From contig WNEB01000112.1 of NCBI GenBank assembly GCA_009914575.1, positions 1-5,871 on the forward strand: a DNA stretch of 5,871 nucleotides, written 5' to 3'. The notes beneath the pieces were generated by a model. That model saw only the letters and a list, made by a program, of their open reading frames with translations. It did no database searches and was not told the DNA's origin. How positions within the stretch are numbered: position 1 is the stretch's first letter; the number at the start of each line of letters is the position of its first letter. Below are positions 1 through 5,611 of this stretch, piece by piece. A program made the position numbers and the translations under genes. The stretch comes from Burkholderia gladioli. GTDB lineage: Bacteria > Pseudomonadota > Gammaproteobacteria > Burkholderiales > Burkholderiaceae.

Positions 1-230
1 CGCGCCACTTCACGTTTGAGCCGTGCATGTTCGGCCAACTCCAAGCGTTGTGCCTGATCGTCCTGGTCGTGCCGCCGCGCCTGGGCGCGCCAACTGTACA
101 GCTGGGCAGGCTGCAACCCCAGATCACGAGCCGCCGTGGTTACCCCTTCTGTGGCCGCTCGCAACAGTGCCTGCTGCCTGAACTCCAGGCTGAACTCCTG
201 CCCCTTTCTGCCTGCCTTGCTCTTGGCCAT
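1..230 (-). CDS. IS3-family transposase OrfA, N-terminal part (runs off the window)
   Basis: This is the first reading frame of an IS3-type element. OrfA supplies the DNA-binding helix-turn-helix that recognises the IS ends and is normally joined to the DDE-domain OrfB by -1 frameshifting. The visible 76 residues begin MAKSKAGRKGQEFSLEFRQQ. They contain an HTH-like stretch at about residues 29-49 (GVTTAARDLGLQPAQLYSWR), the hallmark 'LY-W' ending of the OrfA HTH. A charged, heptad-like stretch at residues 58-76 follows and fits the start of the usual leucine zipper. The ATG at 230-228 is preceded by AGGAG (minus strand, 242-238) with 7 nt spacing, which supports this start. The frame is open to the window edge, so the C-terminus, frameshift site and OrfB are not visible. 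IS3 family is likely; the subgroup was not assigned. Confidence 0.85.
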   Translation of the reverse strand, partial: MAKSKAGRKGQEFSLEFRQQALLRAATEGVTTAARDLGLQPAQLYSWRAQARRHDQDDQAQRLELAEHARLKREVA

Positions 231-259
231 CGTCCAACTCCTATTGCGATAGTTAATCG

Positions 260-288
260 CTTATAGGGGTGTCCGTGAAACGGGGCAA
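260..288 (-). promoter_or_regulatory. Sigma-70-type promoter of the IS3 element
   Basis: On the minus strand, TTGCCC (288-283) and TATAAG (265-260) are separated by exactly 17 bp. That is a 4/6 match to the -35 consensus and 5/6 to the -10. The -35 sits within the presumed terminal inverted repeat, the usual arrangement in IS3-family elements, and it would drive orfA starting at 230. A short inverted repeat, GCGAT (246-250) and ATCGC (256-260) with a 5-nt spacer, follows directly at the expected transcription start. Confidence 0.6.
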
Positions 289-293
289 GATCA

Positions 294-1115
294 GTTCGGC
301 CGCTTCGCCTCGCAGGGCGCGCGGCTGGTGGGCATGCCCTACACGCCCGACGGCCCCGATCTCGACGCGCTCGAAACGCTCGTCCAGCAATGGCGACCGA
401 AGATGCTCGTGATCAATTCGGTGCTGCAGAATCCCACCGGCACGTCGCTGTCGGTCGCGCAGGCGTTCCGCATCCTGCGGCTCGCCGAGGCCTACGATTT
501 CCTGGTGGTCGAGGACGACATCTACGGCGACCTGTGCCCGGCGCGCTATCCGGCCACGCGGCTCGCGAGCCTCGATCAGCTCAAGCGCGTGATCTACCTC
601 GGCAGCTTTTCCAAGACGCTCGCGGCGAACCTGCGCGTAGGCTACGTGGCGGGCTCGCCCGAGATCGCCAACGCGCTGACCGACCAGAAGATGCTGGCCG
701 GCATGGCCACGCCGGAACTCAACGAGCGCGTGCTCTACAAGGTGCTGACCGAGGGGAGGGGCATTACCGGCGCCATGTGGAGCGGCTGCGCGGGCGGCTC
801 GACGGCGTGCGCGACAAGACCGCGCGGATGCTGGAGCGCGTCGGCATGCGGCTGTTCACGATGCCGGCGGCGGGCATGTTCCTGTGGGCCGACACCGGCG
901 CCGACGCCAGCGCGCTGTCCGCGGCCGCGCACGAGGAGGGCTTCCTGCTGACGCCGGGCGGCCTGTTCTCGCCGCAGCAGTCGCCGTCCACCTGGACGCG
1001 CTTCAACGTCGCCAACTGCGGCGATCCGGCCCTGGCCGGGTTCCTCTCGCGCTACCTCGATTCGGTGCCGCGCCGCACGGTCGAGGCCGAACGCGGCGAA
1101 CTCGACGCGGCCTGA
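294..1115 (+). pseudogene. PLP-dependent aminotransferase (MocR/ARO8-like), 5'-truncated by IS and frameshifted
   Basis: This is the remnant of a fold-type-I, PLP-dependent aminotransferase domain of the class I/II (COG1167-like) group. Coding similarity resumes at the IS edge with FGRFASQGARLVGMPY in the frame that runs to 756. Recognisable motifs in order are NPTG (430-441), the EDDIYGD segment with the aspartate that contacts the pyridine nitrogen (511-531), and SFSK (604-615), whose Lys (613-615) would form the Schiff base with PLP. After 756 the matching sequence continues in another frame: HYRRHVERLRGRLDGVRDKT from 762, then the C-terminal small domain with FLWAD, GFLLTPGGLFS and FNVAN, ending at TGA 1113-1115. 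Removing one copy of a 5-bp duplication (757-761) restores ACC GAG GGG CAT TAC (TEGHY). The N-terminal half is missing, so a GntR-type DNA-binding domain, as in MocR regulators, can be neither seen nor excluded. The product is almost certainly non-functional. Confidence 0.85.
752..761 (+). repeat. 5-bp tandem duplication AGGGG-AGGGG causing a frameshift
   Basis: Two adjacent AGGGG copies (752-756 and 757-761) lie exactly where the aminotransferase reading frame changes. With a single copy the coding reads through as ...LTEGHYRRHVE..., a natural family sequence. The duplication adds 5 bp and therefore breaks the frame. Replication slippage, the footprint of an excised transposon with 5-bp target duplication, or a sequence error could each explain it. 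Confidence 0.8.
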
Positions 1116-1147
1116 CCCGCCCACCGCGCCGGCGTCCGTCCGTTCCG

Positions 1148-1210
1148 ATGGGGCCGGATCGATGACATTGCTGGCCGTGGGGTCTTGAAAAGTCCCCCGG
1201 TCGGCCCCAT
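1148..1210. repeat. 9-bp inverted repeat bracketing the heat-shock promoter
   Basis: ATGGGGCCG (1148-1156) and CGGCCCCAT (1202-1210) are perfect reverse complements separated by 45 bp. The right arm covers most of the sigma-32 -10 element. Neighbouring CCGA (1145-1148) and TTCGG (1211-1215) extend the symmetry imperfectly. It could be an operator pair or chance similarity in GC-rich DNA; the loop is too long for an ordinary terminator. Confidence 0.4.
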
Positions 1211-1212
1211 TT
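1184..1212 (+). promoter_or_regulatory. Sigma-32 (RpoH) heat-shock promoter of htpG
   Basis: CTTGAAA (1184-1190) and CCCCATTT (1205-1212) are separated by 14 bp. The family consensus for RpoH promoters is CTTGAAA, a spacer of roughly 11-16 bp, then CCCCAT followed by A/T bases, so this is a near-perfect match. Transcription would start at about 1217-1222, giving a leader of about 60 nt before the htpG ATG at 1280. htpG is a classical member of the RpoH regulon, so position and motif agree. Downstream ubiC and the glycosylase gene overlap htpG and are likely on the same transcript. Confidence 0.88.
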
Positions 1213-1226
1213 CGGTGCCCAAAGAC

Positions 1227-1242
1227 GATCCGCATGCGGATC
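1227..1242. repeat. Perfect 16-bp palindrome in the htpG leader
   Basis: GATCCGCATGCGGATC is identical to its reverse complement. It lies 15 bp downstream of the sigma-32 -10 element and 26 bp upstream of the htpG ribosome binding site (AGGA, 1268-1271). As DNA it could bind a dimeric regulator just past the transcription start. As RNA it could form a short hairpin or promote dimerisation near the 5' end of the mRNA. No regulator is identified. Confidence 0.6.
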
Positions 1243-1279
1243 CGCACCCATTCAACCGATCAGTCACAGGAAAATCGAC

Positions 1280-3178
1280 ATGGCACATGAAACGATGAGC
1301 TTCCAGGCGGAGGTCAAGCAGCTCCTCCATCTGATGATCCATTCGCTGTACAGCAACAAGGAAATCTTCCTGCGCGAACTGGTGTCGAACGCGTCCGACG
1401 CGTCCGACAAGCTCCGTTTCGAGGCGCTCGAAAACGGCGCCCTGTACGAAAACGATCCGAACCTGCGGATCCGCATCGGTTTTGACAAGGCCGCGCGCAC
1501 GCTGACGATCGACGACAACGGCATCGGCATGAGCCGCGACGAGGCGATCGCCAACCTCGGCACGATCGCGCGCTCGGGCACCAAGGAGTTCTTCTCGAAG
1601 CTGTCGGGCGACCAGCAGCGCTACGCCGCGCTGATCGGCCAGTTCGGCGTGGGCTTCTACTCGGGCTTCATCGTCGCCGACCGCATCACCGTCGAGACGC
1701 GCCGCGCCGGCGCACCGGCCTCGGAAGGCGTGCGCTGGGAAAGCGCGGGCGAGGGCGATTTCACGGTCGACGCGATAGAGCGCACGCAGCGCGGCACCAC
1801 CATCACGCTGCATCTGCGCGAGGGCGAGGACGACCTGCTGTCGTCGCACAAGCTGAAGTCGATCATCCAGAAGTACTCGGACCACGTCGGCCTGCCGATC
1901 CTGATGCAGAAGGAAGAATGGGATCAGGAAAAGGGCGAGATGGTCGCGAAGGACGAGGACGAAACCATCAATCAGGCGAGCGCGCTGTGGACGCGTTCGA
2001 AATCCGAGATCACCGACGAGCAGTACACGCAGTTCTACCAGCACGTCGCGCACGATCACCAGGATCCGCTCGCCTGGACCCACAACCGCGTCGAAGGCCG
2101 CAGCGAATACACGCAGCTGCTGTACGTGCCCGCGCACGCGCCGTTCGACATGTGGAACCGCGATTACCGCGGCGGCCTGAAGCTCTACGTTAAGCGCGTG
2201 TTCATCATGGACGACGCCGAGCAGCTGCTGCCGCAATACCTGCGCTTCGTGAAGGGCATCGTCGATTCGGCCGATCTGCCGCTGAACGTCTCGCGCGAAA
2301 TCCTGCAGGAAAGCCGCGACGTGCGCACGATCCGCGACGGCGTGACCAAGCGCGTGCTGTCGATGCTCGAGGAACTCGCGAACTCGGAAGAGGACGCCGG
2401 CCGCGACAAGTTCAAAACCTTCTGGAACGAGTTCGGCCAGGTGCTGAAGGAAGGCGTGGGCGAGGACAACGCGAACCGCGAGCGCATCGCCAAGCTGCTG
2501 CGCTTCGCCTCGACGCACGGCGATACGGCCGAGCAGACGGTGTCGCTGGCCGACTACGTGTCGCGCATGAAGCCCGAGCAAAGCAAGATCTACTACGTCA
2601 CCGCCGATGCCTGGCAGGCCGCGAAGCACAGCCCGCACCTGGAAGTGTTCCGCAAGAAGGACGTCGAGGTGCTGCTGCTGACCGACCGCGTCGACGAATG
2701 GATGCTGTCCTACCTGAACGAATTCGACGGCAAGCCGCTCGCGAGCGTGGCGCGCGGCGATCTCGACCTCGGTTCGATCGACGACGCCGAGAAGAAGGCC
2801 CAGGAAGAAACCGGCGAGGCGATGAAGCCGATCGTCGAGAAGATCCAGGCCACGCTCGGCGAGAAGGTCAAGGAAGTGCGCGTCACGTTCCGCCTGACCG
2901 ATTCGCCGTCGTGCCTCGTCGCCGACGATCACGACATGAGCGGCTACCTGCAGCGCATGCTGAAGGCGGCGGGCCAGCAGGCACCGTCGATGCAGCCGAT
3001 CCTCGAAGTGAATCCGGAGCATCCGCTGATCAAGCAACTGAACGCCGACGGCGCGGACTTCGCCGACTGGTGCCGCCTGCTGTTCGATCAGGCGATGCTG
3101 GCCGAAGGCGGTTCGCTGGAAGATCCGGCGGCCTTCGTCAAGCGCACCAACGCCCTGCTGCTGTCGCGCGGCGCCTGA
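1280..3178 (+). CDS. htpG: Molecular chaperone HtpG (bacterial Hsp90)
   Basis: This is the cytosolic ATP-dependent chaperone HtpG, a homodimer that remodels client proteins together with DnaK. The 632-residue length is normal for bacterial Hsp90. The GHKL ATPase fold is clear. [11 protein letters not shown] (residues 31-41) holds the catalytic Glu33 and Mg-binding Asn37. DDNGIGM (78-84) holds the adenine-contacting Asp. [11 protein letters not shown] (120-130) is the lid/Bergerat glycine motif. The middle domain carries [10 protein letters not shown] (334-343) with the gamma-phosphate-sensing Arg339, and the C-terminal dimerisation domain runs to the end. The start at 1280 follows AGGAAAA with about 8 nt spacing and matches the family N-terminus ([11 protein letters not shown]). 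The frame is intact and all key residues are present. A sigma-32 promoter lies about 70 bp upstream. The stop codon TGA shares its A with the ATG of ubiC, so the two are translationally coupled. Confidence 0.98.
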   Translation: MAHETMSFQAEVKQLLHLMIHSLYSNKEIFLRELVSNASDASDKLRFEALENGALYENDPNLRIRIGFDKAARTLTIDDNGIGMSRDEAIANLGTIARSGTKEFFSKLSGDQQRYAALIGQFGVGFYSGFIVADRITVETRRAGAPASEGVRWESAGEGDFTVDAIERTQRGTTITLHLREGEDDLLSSHKLKSIIQKYSDHVGLPILMQKEEWDQEKGEMVAKDEDETINQASALWTRSKSEITDEQYTQFYQHVAHDHQDPLAWTHNRVEGRSEYTQLLYVPAHAPFDMWNRDYRGGLKLYVKRVFIMDDAEQLLPQYLRFVKGIVDSADLPLNVSREILQESRDVRTIRDGVTKRVLSMLEELANSEEDAGRDKFKTFWNEFGQVLKEGVGEDNANRERIAKLLRFASTHGDTAEQTVSLADYVSRMKPEQSKIYYVTADAWQAAKHSPHLEVFRKKDVEVLLLTDRVDEWMLSYLNEFDGKPLASVARGDLDLGSIDDAEKKAQEETGEAMKPIVEKIQATLGEKVKEVRVTFRLTDSPSCLVADDHDMSGYLQRMLKAAGQQAPSMQPILEVNPEHPLIKQLNADGADFADWCRLLFDQAMLAEGGSLEDPAAFVKRTNALLLSRGA

Positions 3179-3780
3179 TGCACGGCCCGCGCGTGCGATT
3201 CGACGCGGCGGGCGCGGGCTGGCGCGCGTCGCCGCGCCTCGGCCTGCACGCCGCGCAGAAGGACTGGCTCACGCGCGGCGGTTCGCTGACGGCGCATCTG
3301 GCCGCGCTCGGCAGCGTCAGCGTGCGCGTGACGCGCGAAACCGTCGCCACGCCCTGGGCCGACGAACCGGTCGCGCTCGGCCTCGTTTCGCGCAGCGCCT
3401 GCTGGGTGCGCGAGGTCGTGCTGAGCGTGGACGGCGAGCCGTGCGTGGCCGCGCACAGCCTGACCCCGCTCGGCGCGAGCTGCGGCGTGTGGCAGGCGAT
3501 CCGCCGGCTGCGCACGCGACCGCTCGCGGAACTGCTCTACAGCGATCCGCAGGTCGGGCGTTCGGCGCTGGTCAGCCGGCGCGTGATCGCCGGGCATCCG
3601 GTGCATGCGCTGGCCGAGCGGGCGCTCGATGCGGGCGAGCCGGCAGCGCATGCGTACGTCGCGCGGCGCTCGGTGTTCGAGCGGCATCGCGCGCCGCTGA
3701 TGGCGACCGAATGCATGCTGCCGGGGTTGTGGCGGCGTGTGATCGGCCCGGCATCGGCGCTCTCCTTTTCCGATGCGTGA
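3178..3780 (+). CDS. ubiC: Chorismate--pyruvate lyase UbiC
   Basis: This soluble enzyme cleaves chorismate to 4-hydroxybenzoate and pyruvate, the first committed step of ubiquinone synthesis. The 200-residue protein matches UbiC in order: [13 protein letters not shown] (29-41), [20 protein letters not shown] (73-92) and TECMLP (177-182). By comparison with the E. coli enzyme as I recall it, Arg78 (in WVRE) and Glu178 (in TECML) correspond to the active-site Arg and Glu. The product is about 35 residues longer than E. coli UbiC, partly at the C-terminus, where [14 protein letters not shown] follows the conserved LPGLW. The start is the ATG overlapping the htpG stop (TGATG). The same frame is open far upstream inside htpG, but UbiC similarity begins only here. 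It has no separate ribosome binding site or promoter, so expression probably depends on htpG translation. The 3' end overlaps the next gene by 8 bp. Confidence 0.93.
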   Translation: MHGPRVRFDAAGAGWRASPRLGLHAAQKDWLTRGGSLTAHLAALGSVSVRVTRETVATPWADEPVALGLVSRSACWVREVVLSVDGEPCVAAHSLTPLGASCGVWQAIRRLRTRPLAELLYSDPQVGRSALVSRRVIAGHPVHALAERALDAGEPAAHAYVARRSVFERHRAPLMATECMLPGLWRRVIGPASALSFSDA

Positions 3781-4312
3781 CGACTCGACCATGCCGGCCG
3801 GCGACGCTCTCCCCGCGCTGAAGCGCTGCTTCCCGCCTGTCGTCGACGGCGAGACGCGCGTGCTGATCCTCGGCAGCCTGCCCGGCGAGGTCTCGCTCGC
3901 GCAGAGCCGCTACTACGCGCATCCGCAGAACCGCTTCTGGCGCCTCGTTGGCGACACGATCGGCGTGCCGCTGGTAGATCTCGACTATGCGGTGCGGCTG
4001 CAAACGCTCCTGCAGCACCGGATCGGCCTGTGGGACGTGGTCGCCGAGGCACGCCGCGTCGGCAGCCTCGATAGCCGCATTCGCGACCATGCCAATAACG
4101 ACCTGCATGCGCTGATCGATACGCTGCCGAACCTCTCGGCGATCGCGTTCAATGGGGGCACGGCGGAAAAGATCGGCGCGAAGGCGCTGGGCGAGCGAGC
4201 GGATCGTTATCGGCTCGTCCGGTTGCCGTCGAGCAGCCCGGCCTATGCCGCGATGCCTTACAACGCGAAGTTGCAGGCATGGCAGGCGCTGCGTCAGCAC
4301 TTGCCGGCGTAG
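3773..4312 (+). CDS. DNA-deoxyinosine (hypoxanthine) glycosylase, UDG superfamily family 6
   Basis: This is a small (179 aa) base-excision-repair glycosylase of the uracil-DNA-glycosylase superfamily, of the kind annotated as DNA-deoxyinosine glycosylase. Family 6 enzymes remove hypoxanthine, the deamination product of adenine, from DNA. Motif A is clear at residues 34-56: GSLPGEVSL, then [10 protein letters not shown]. Asn53 occupies the position of the catalytic Asn of family 6 (family knowledge). The IGLWDVV segment (84-90), FNGGTA (126-131, the residues before motif B) and LPSSSPAYA (151-159, the minor-groove intercalation loop region) follow in the expected order. The start at 3773 overlaps ubiC by 8 bp; an in-frame ATG at 3791 would remove six non-conserved residues and is the alternative. 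Neither has a strong ribosome binding site, which suits coupling to ubiC. The gene is intact. Confidence 0.88.
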   Translation: MRDDSTMPAGDALPALKRCFPPVVDGETRVLILGSLPGEVSLAQSRYYAHPQNRFWRLVGDTIGVPLVDLDYAVRLQTLLQHRIGLWDVVAEARRVGSLDSRIRDHANNDLHALIDTLPNLSAIAFNGGTAEKIGAKALGERADRYRLVRLPSSSPAYAAMPYNAKLQAWQALRQHLPA

Positions 4313-4348
4313 TGGTAACGGCTGTCGCGTCGATGCGCGCCGGTTTCT

Positions 4349-4367
4349 CCGGCATGTCGGATGCCGG
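4349..4367. terminator. Possible hairpin terminator after the glycosylase gene
   Basis: CCGGCAT (4349-4355) and ATGCCGG (4361-4367) are perfect inverted repeats with a 5-nt loop, 37 bp past the glycosylase stop. An overlapping smaller repeat, GCCGG-TTTCT-CCGGC (4339-4353), could compete with it. There is no T-tract, so this is not a classical intrinsic terminator. It may instead be an RNA-stabilising hairpin or chance. It separates the htpG operon from the spermidine-synthase-like gene starting at 4440. Confidence 0.35.
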
Positions 4368-4439
4368 CACGCAGTCGCCGGTGCTATCCTCTCGTCCTTC
4401 CGTTCTCACCGAGTCGCGCCGCCCGCGCGAACCATCCAG

Positions 4440-5530
4440 ATGACCCGACTGATCAAGCGCGCGTCCGCCGAGGCGCGCGCGTTCCGCCGCGACAATTCGC
4501 GGACCGACGAAGCCCTCGCGAAGCAGGCCGGCGTGCGCGCCAAATCGGGCGCGAACCGCGACGACCTGAGCGACGCCCCGGTGATCGAAGCACCGCGCAA
4601 GCCGCGTTTCGCGCCCGTGACGTTCTCCGAGGAGCGCGGCGTGCGCTATCTGCACTTCGGCACCGAATGGGTGCAGGGTGCGATGCGCCTGTCGAAGCCG
4701 CTCGCGATCGAACTCGAATACGCGCAGCAGATGATGGCCTGGCTGCTGTTTCTCGACACGCCCGAGCGCATCGTTCAACTCGGCCTCGGCACCGGCGCGC
4801 TGACCAAGTTCGCGCATGCCTACCTGCCGCGCGCGTCGAGGCGGTCGAGCTGAATCCGGCCGTGATCGTGGCGGCGCATTCGATGTTCGCGATGGCGCAC
4901 GACGACGCGCGCCTGACCGTGCACGAAATGGACGCCTGGGATTTCGTCAACGATCCGGCCAACCGCGGCACCATCGGCGCGCTGCAGATCGACCTTTACG
5001 ACGCCACCGCGCGCGGCCCCGTGCTCGACAGCGTGGCGTTCTATCGCGCCGCGCGCGCCTGCCTGAGCGAGGCCGGCATCGCCGTCATCAACCTGTTCGG
5101 CGATCATCCGAGCTTCGAGCGCAACATGAAGTACCTGAACGCGGCGTTCGACCAGCGCGTGATCGCGCTGCCGAAAGTGCACGACGGCAACCGGATCGCG
5201 TTCGCGTTTTCCGGCCCAGCGCTCGCGGCGACGTACGCACAACTGAACGAACGCGCGGCGCTGATCGAGGACACGCTGAAGCTGCCGGCCCGCAAATGGG
5301 TCAAGGCGTTCCAGCAATCGGTCGGCGGCGACGCGGCCACGTTCATCACGATCTGGCAACTGGCCGCGCGGCCCGCGTCACCGGTTTCCCAGGCCGGCGC
5401 GGGCCGCTTCGTTTTCGCCGCCGCCATCGCGCGCCGCGACGTTTCTCCCGGCGCGCACCGCTCCGGGTTCGCCCGCGTATCTGCCGGTTTTTCCGGCTCT
5501 TATACTCGGCGGTGTCCCAAACGTAGTTGA
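4440..5530 (+). pseudogene. Spermidine-synthase-like (SpeE/SAM-fold) protein, frameshifted
   Basis: This is a class-I SAM-fold protein of the kind annotated as spermidine synthase-like, but interrupted. The first part (137 codons to the stop at 4851-4853) contains FGTEWVQGAMRL (residues 73-84) and the nucleotide-binding motif IVQLGLGTGALTKF (111-124). It leaves the family sequence after AYLPRA. The matching sequence resumes one frame over from about 4832 with RVEAVELNPAVIV, then ALQIDLYDATARGPV (4979-5023) and a C-terminal Rossmann half. Restoring two CG units at 4828-4835 gives AYLPRARVEAVELNP, a natural joint. The expected IDSTDP-type active-site motif of true spermidine synthases reads IDLYDATARGP here, so genuine polyamine activity was doubtful even before the break. 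The frame after about 5385 is low-complexity and ends at TGA 5528-5530, inside the presumed IS end, so the true 3' end is unclear. No ribosome binding site is obvious before the ATG at 4440. Confidence 0.8.
4828..4835 (+). repeat. (CG)4 dinucleotide run at the frameshift point
   Basis: CGCGCGCG sits exactly where the spermidine-synthase-like coding changes frame. Six CG units here would encode the continuous LPRARVEAVE, so a 4-bp contraction by slippage is the simplest explanation. Other changes that lose one base modulo three are possible but fit the expected residue spacing less well. A base-calling error in a CG run cannot be excluded from one sequence. Confidence 0.65.
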
Positions 5531-5609
5531 AGGTTGAAGGCGGCGGTTCCCGTAGGAATCCGAGAGAATCGGGTTTCCAGGACCAACCTCCCGAACAGGA
5601 GAACCGCCG
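5531..5609 (+). promoter_or_regulatory. Structured leader of the second IS, pairing up to the transposase start
   Basis: CGGCGGTTC (5541-5549) is the exact reverse complement of GAACCGCCG (5601-5609), which lies between the ribosome binding site (AGGAG, 5597-5601) and the ATG at 5612. Nested inside is GGAATCCGA (5555-5563), loop GAGAA, TCGGGTTTC (5569-5577), which pairs over 9 positions including two G-U pairs. AGGTTG (5531-5536) also matches CAACCT (5584-5589) and would cross the outer stem, so it forms either a pseudoknot or an alternative fold. A transcript entering from outside could hide the transposase start in this fold. Confidence 0.5.
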
Positions 5610-5611
5610 AA

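Larger units (their letters stand above)
1..293 (-). mobile_element. IS3-family insertion sequence, orfA-proximal end (partial)
   Basis: This is the left (promoter-proximal) end of an insertion sequence read on the minus strand; the rest lies beyond base 1. The support is an OrfA-type transposase gene starting at 230 and a promoter at 260-288 beside a terminus. Chromosomal aminotransferase coding sequence begins abruptly to its right. IS3-family ends start 5'-TG. On the minus strand the best match starts at 293 (TGATCTTGCCCC), with a second possibility at 287 (TGCCCCGTTTC), so the exact boundary is uncertain by about 6 bp. The other end is outside the window, so neither the inverted-repeat partner nor the target duplication can be checked here. 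Confidence 0.8.

Noticed and set aside
27..266. Plus-strand open frame at the left edge
   Set aside because: It is antisense to the IS orfA, which has a good ribosome binding site, promoter and helix-turn-helix.
745..770. Programmed ribosomal frameshift in the aminotransferase
   Set aside because: There is no X-XXY-YYZ slippery heptamer in the right phase, and these enzymes are not known to use frameshifting. Removal of the 5-bp duplication gives a simpler repair.
1052..3037. Very long open frame (661 codons) on the minus strand across htpG
   Set aside because: It is antisense to an unmistakable htpG, rich in Arg/Ala/His/Val/Leu with no domain, and arises from the strong G/C third-position bias. 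It has no ribosome binding site or promoter.
2698..3177. Upstream extension of the ubiC frame to a start at 2698
   Set aside because: The extra 160 residues are Arg-rich noise inside htpG. UbiC similarity begins right after the ATG at 3178.
3088..4300. Long minus-strand open frames opposite ubiC and the glycosylase gene (3088-3792, 3572-4300)
   Set aside because: They have Arg/Ala-rich shadow composition and lie opposite genes with clear family motifs.
4385..4390. TATCCT as a -10 box for the gene at 4440
   Set aside because: No acceptable -35 lies 16-18 bp upstream (TGCCGG at 17 bp), so it was not called.
4828..4835. Phase-variable repeat switch in the spermidine-synthase-like gene
   Set aside because: Four CG units are too few for the high slippage rates of known phase-variable tracts, so a fixed mutation is more likely.
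5483..5506. GCCGG-TTTTT-CCGGC hairpin followed by TATACT before the second IS, as a terminator or promoter
   Set aside because: The T residues are in the loop, not after the stem, and no -35 is present at a proper distance. It may be the start of a promoter for a gene displaced by the IS, but this cannot be supported.
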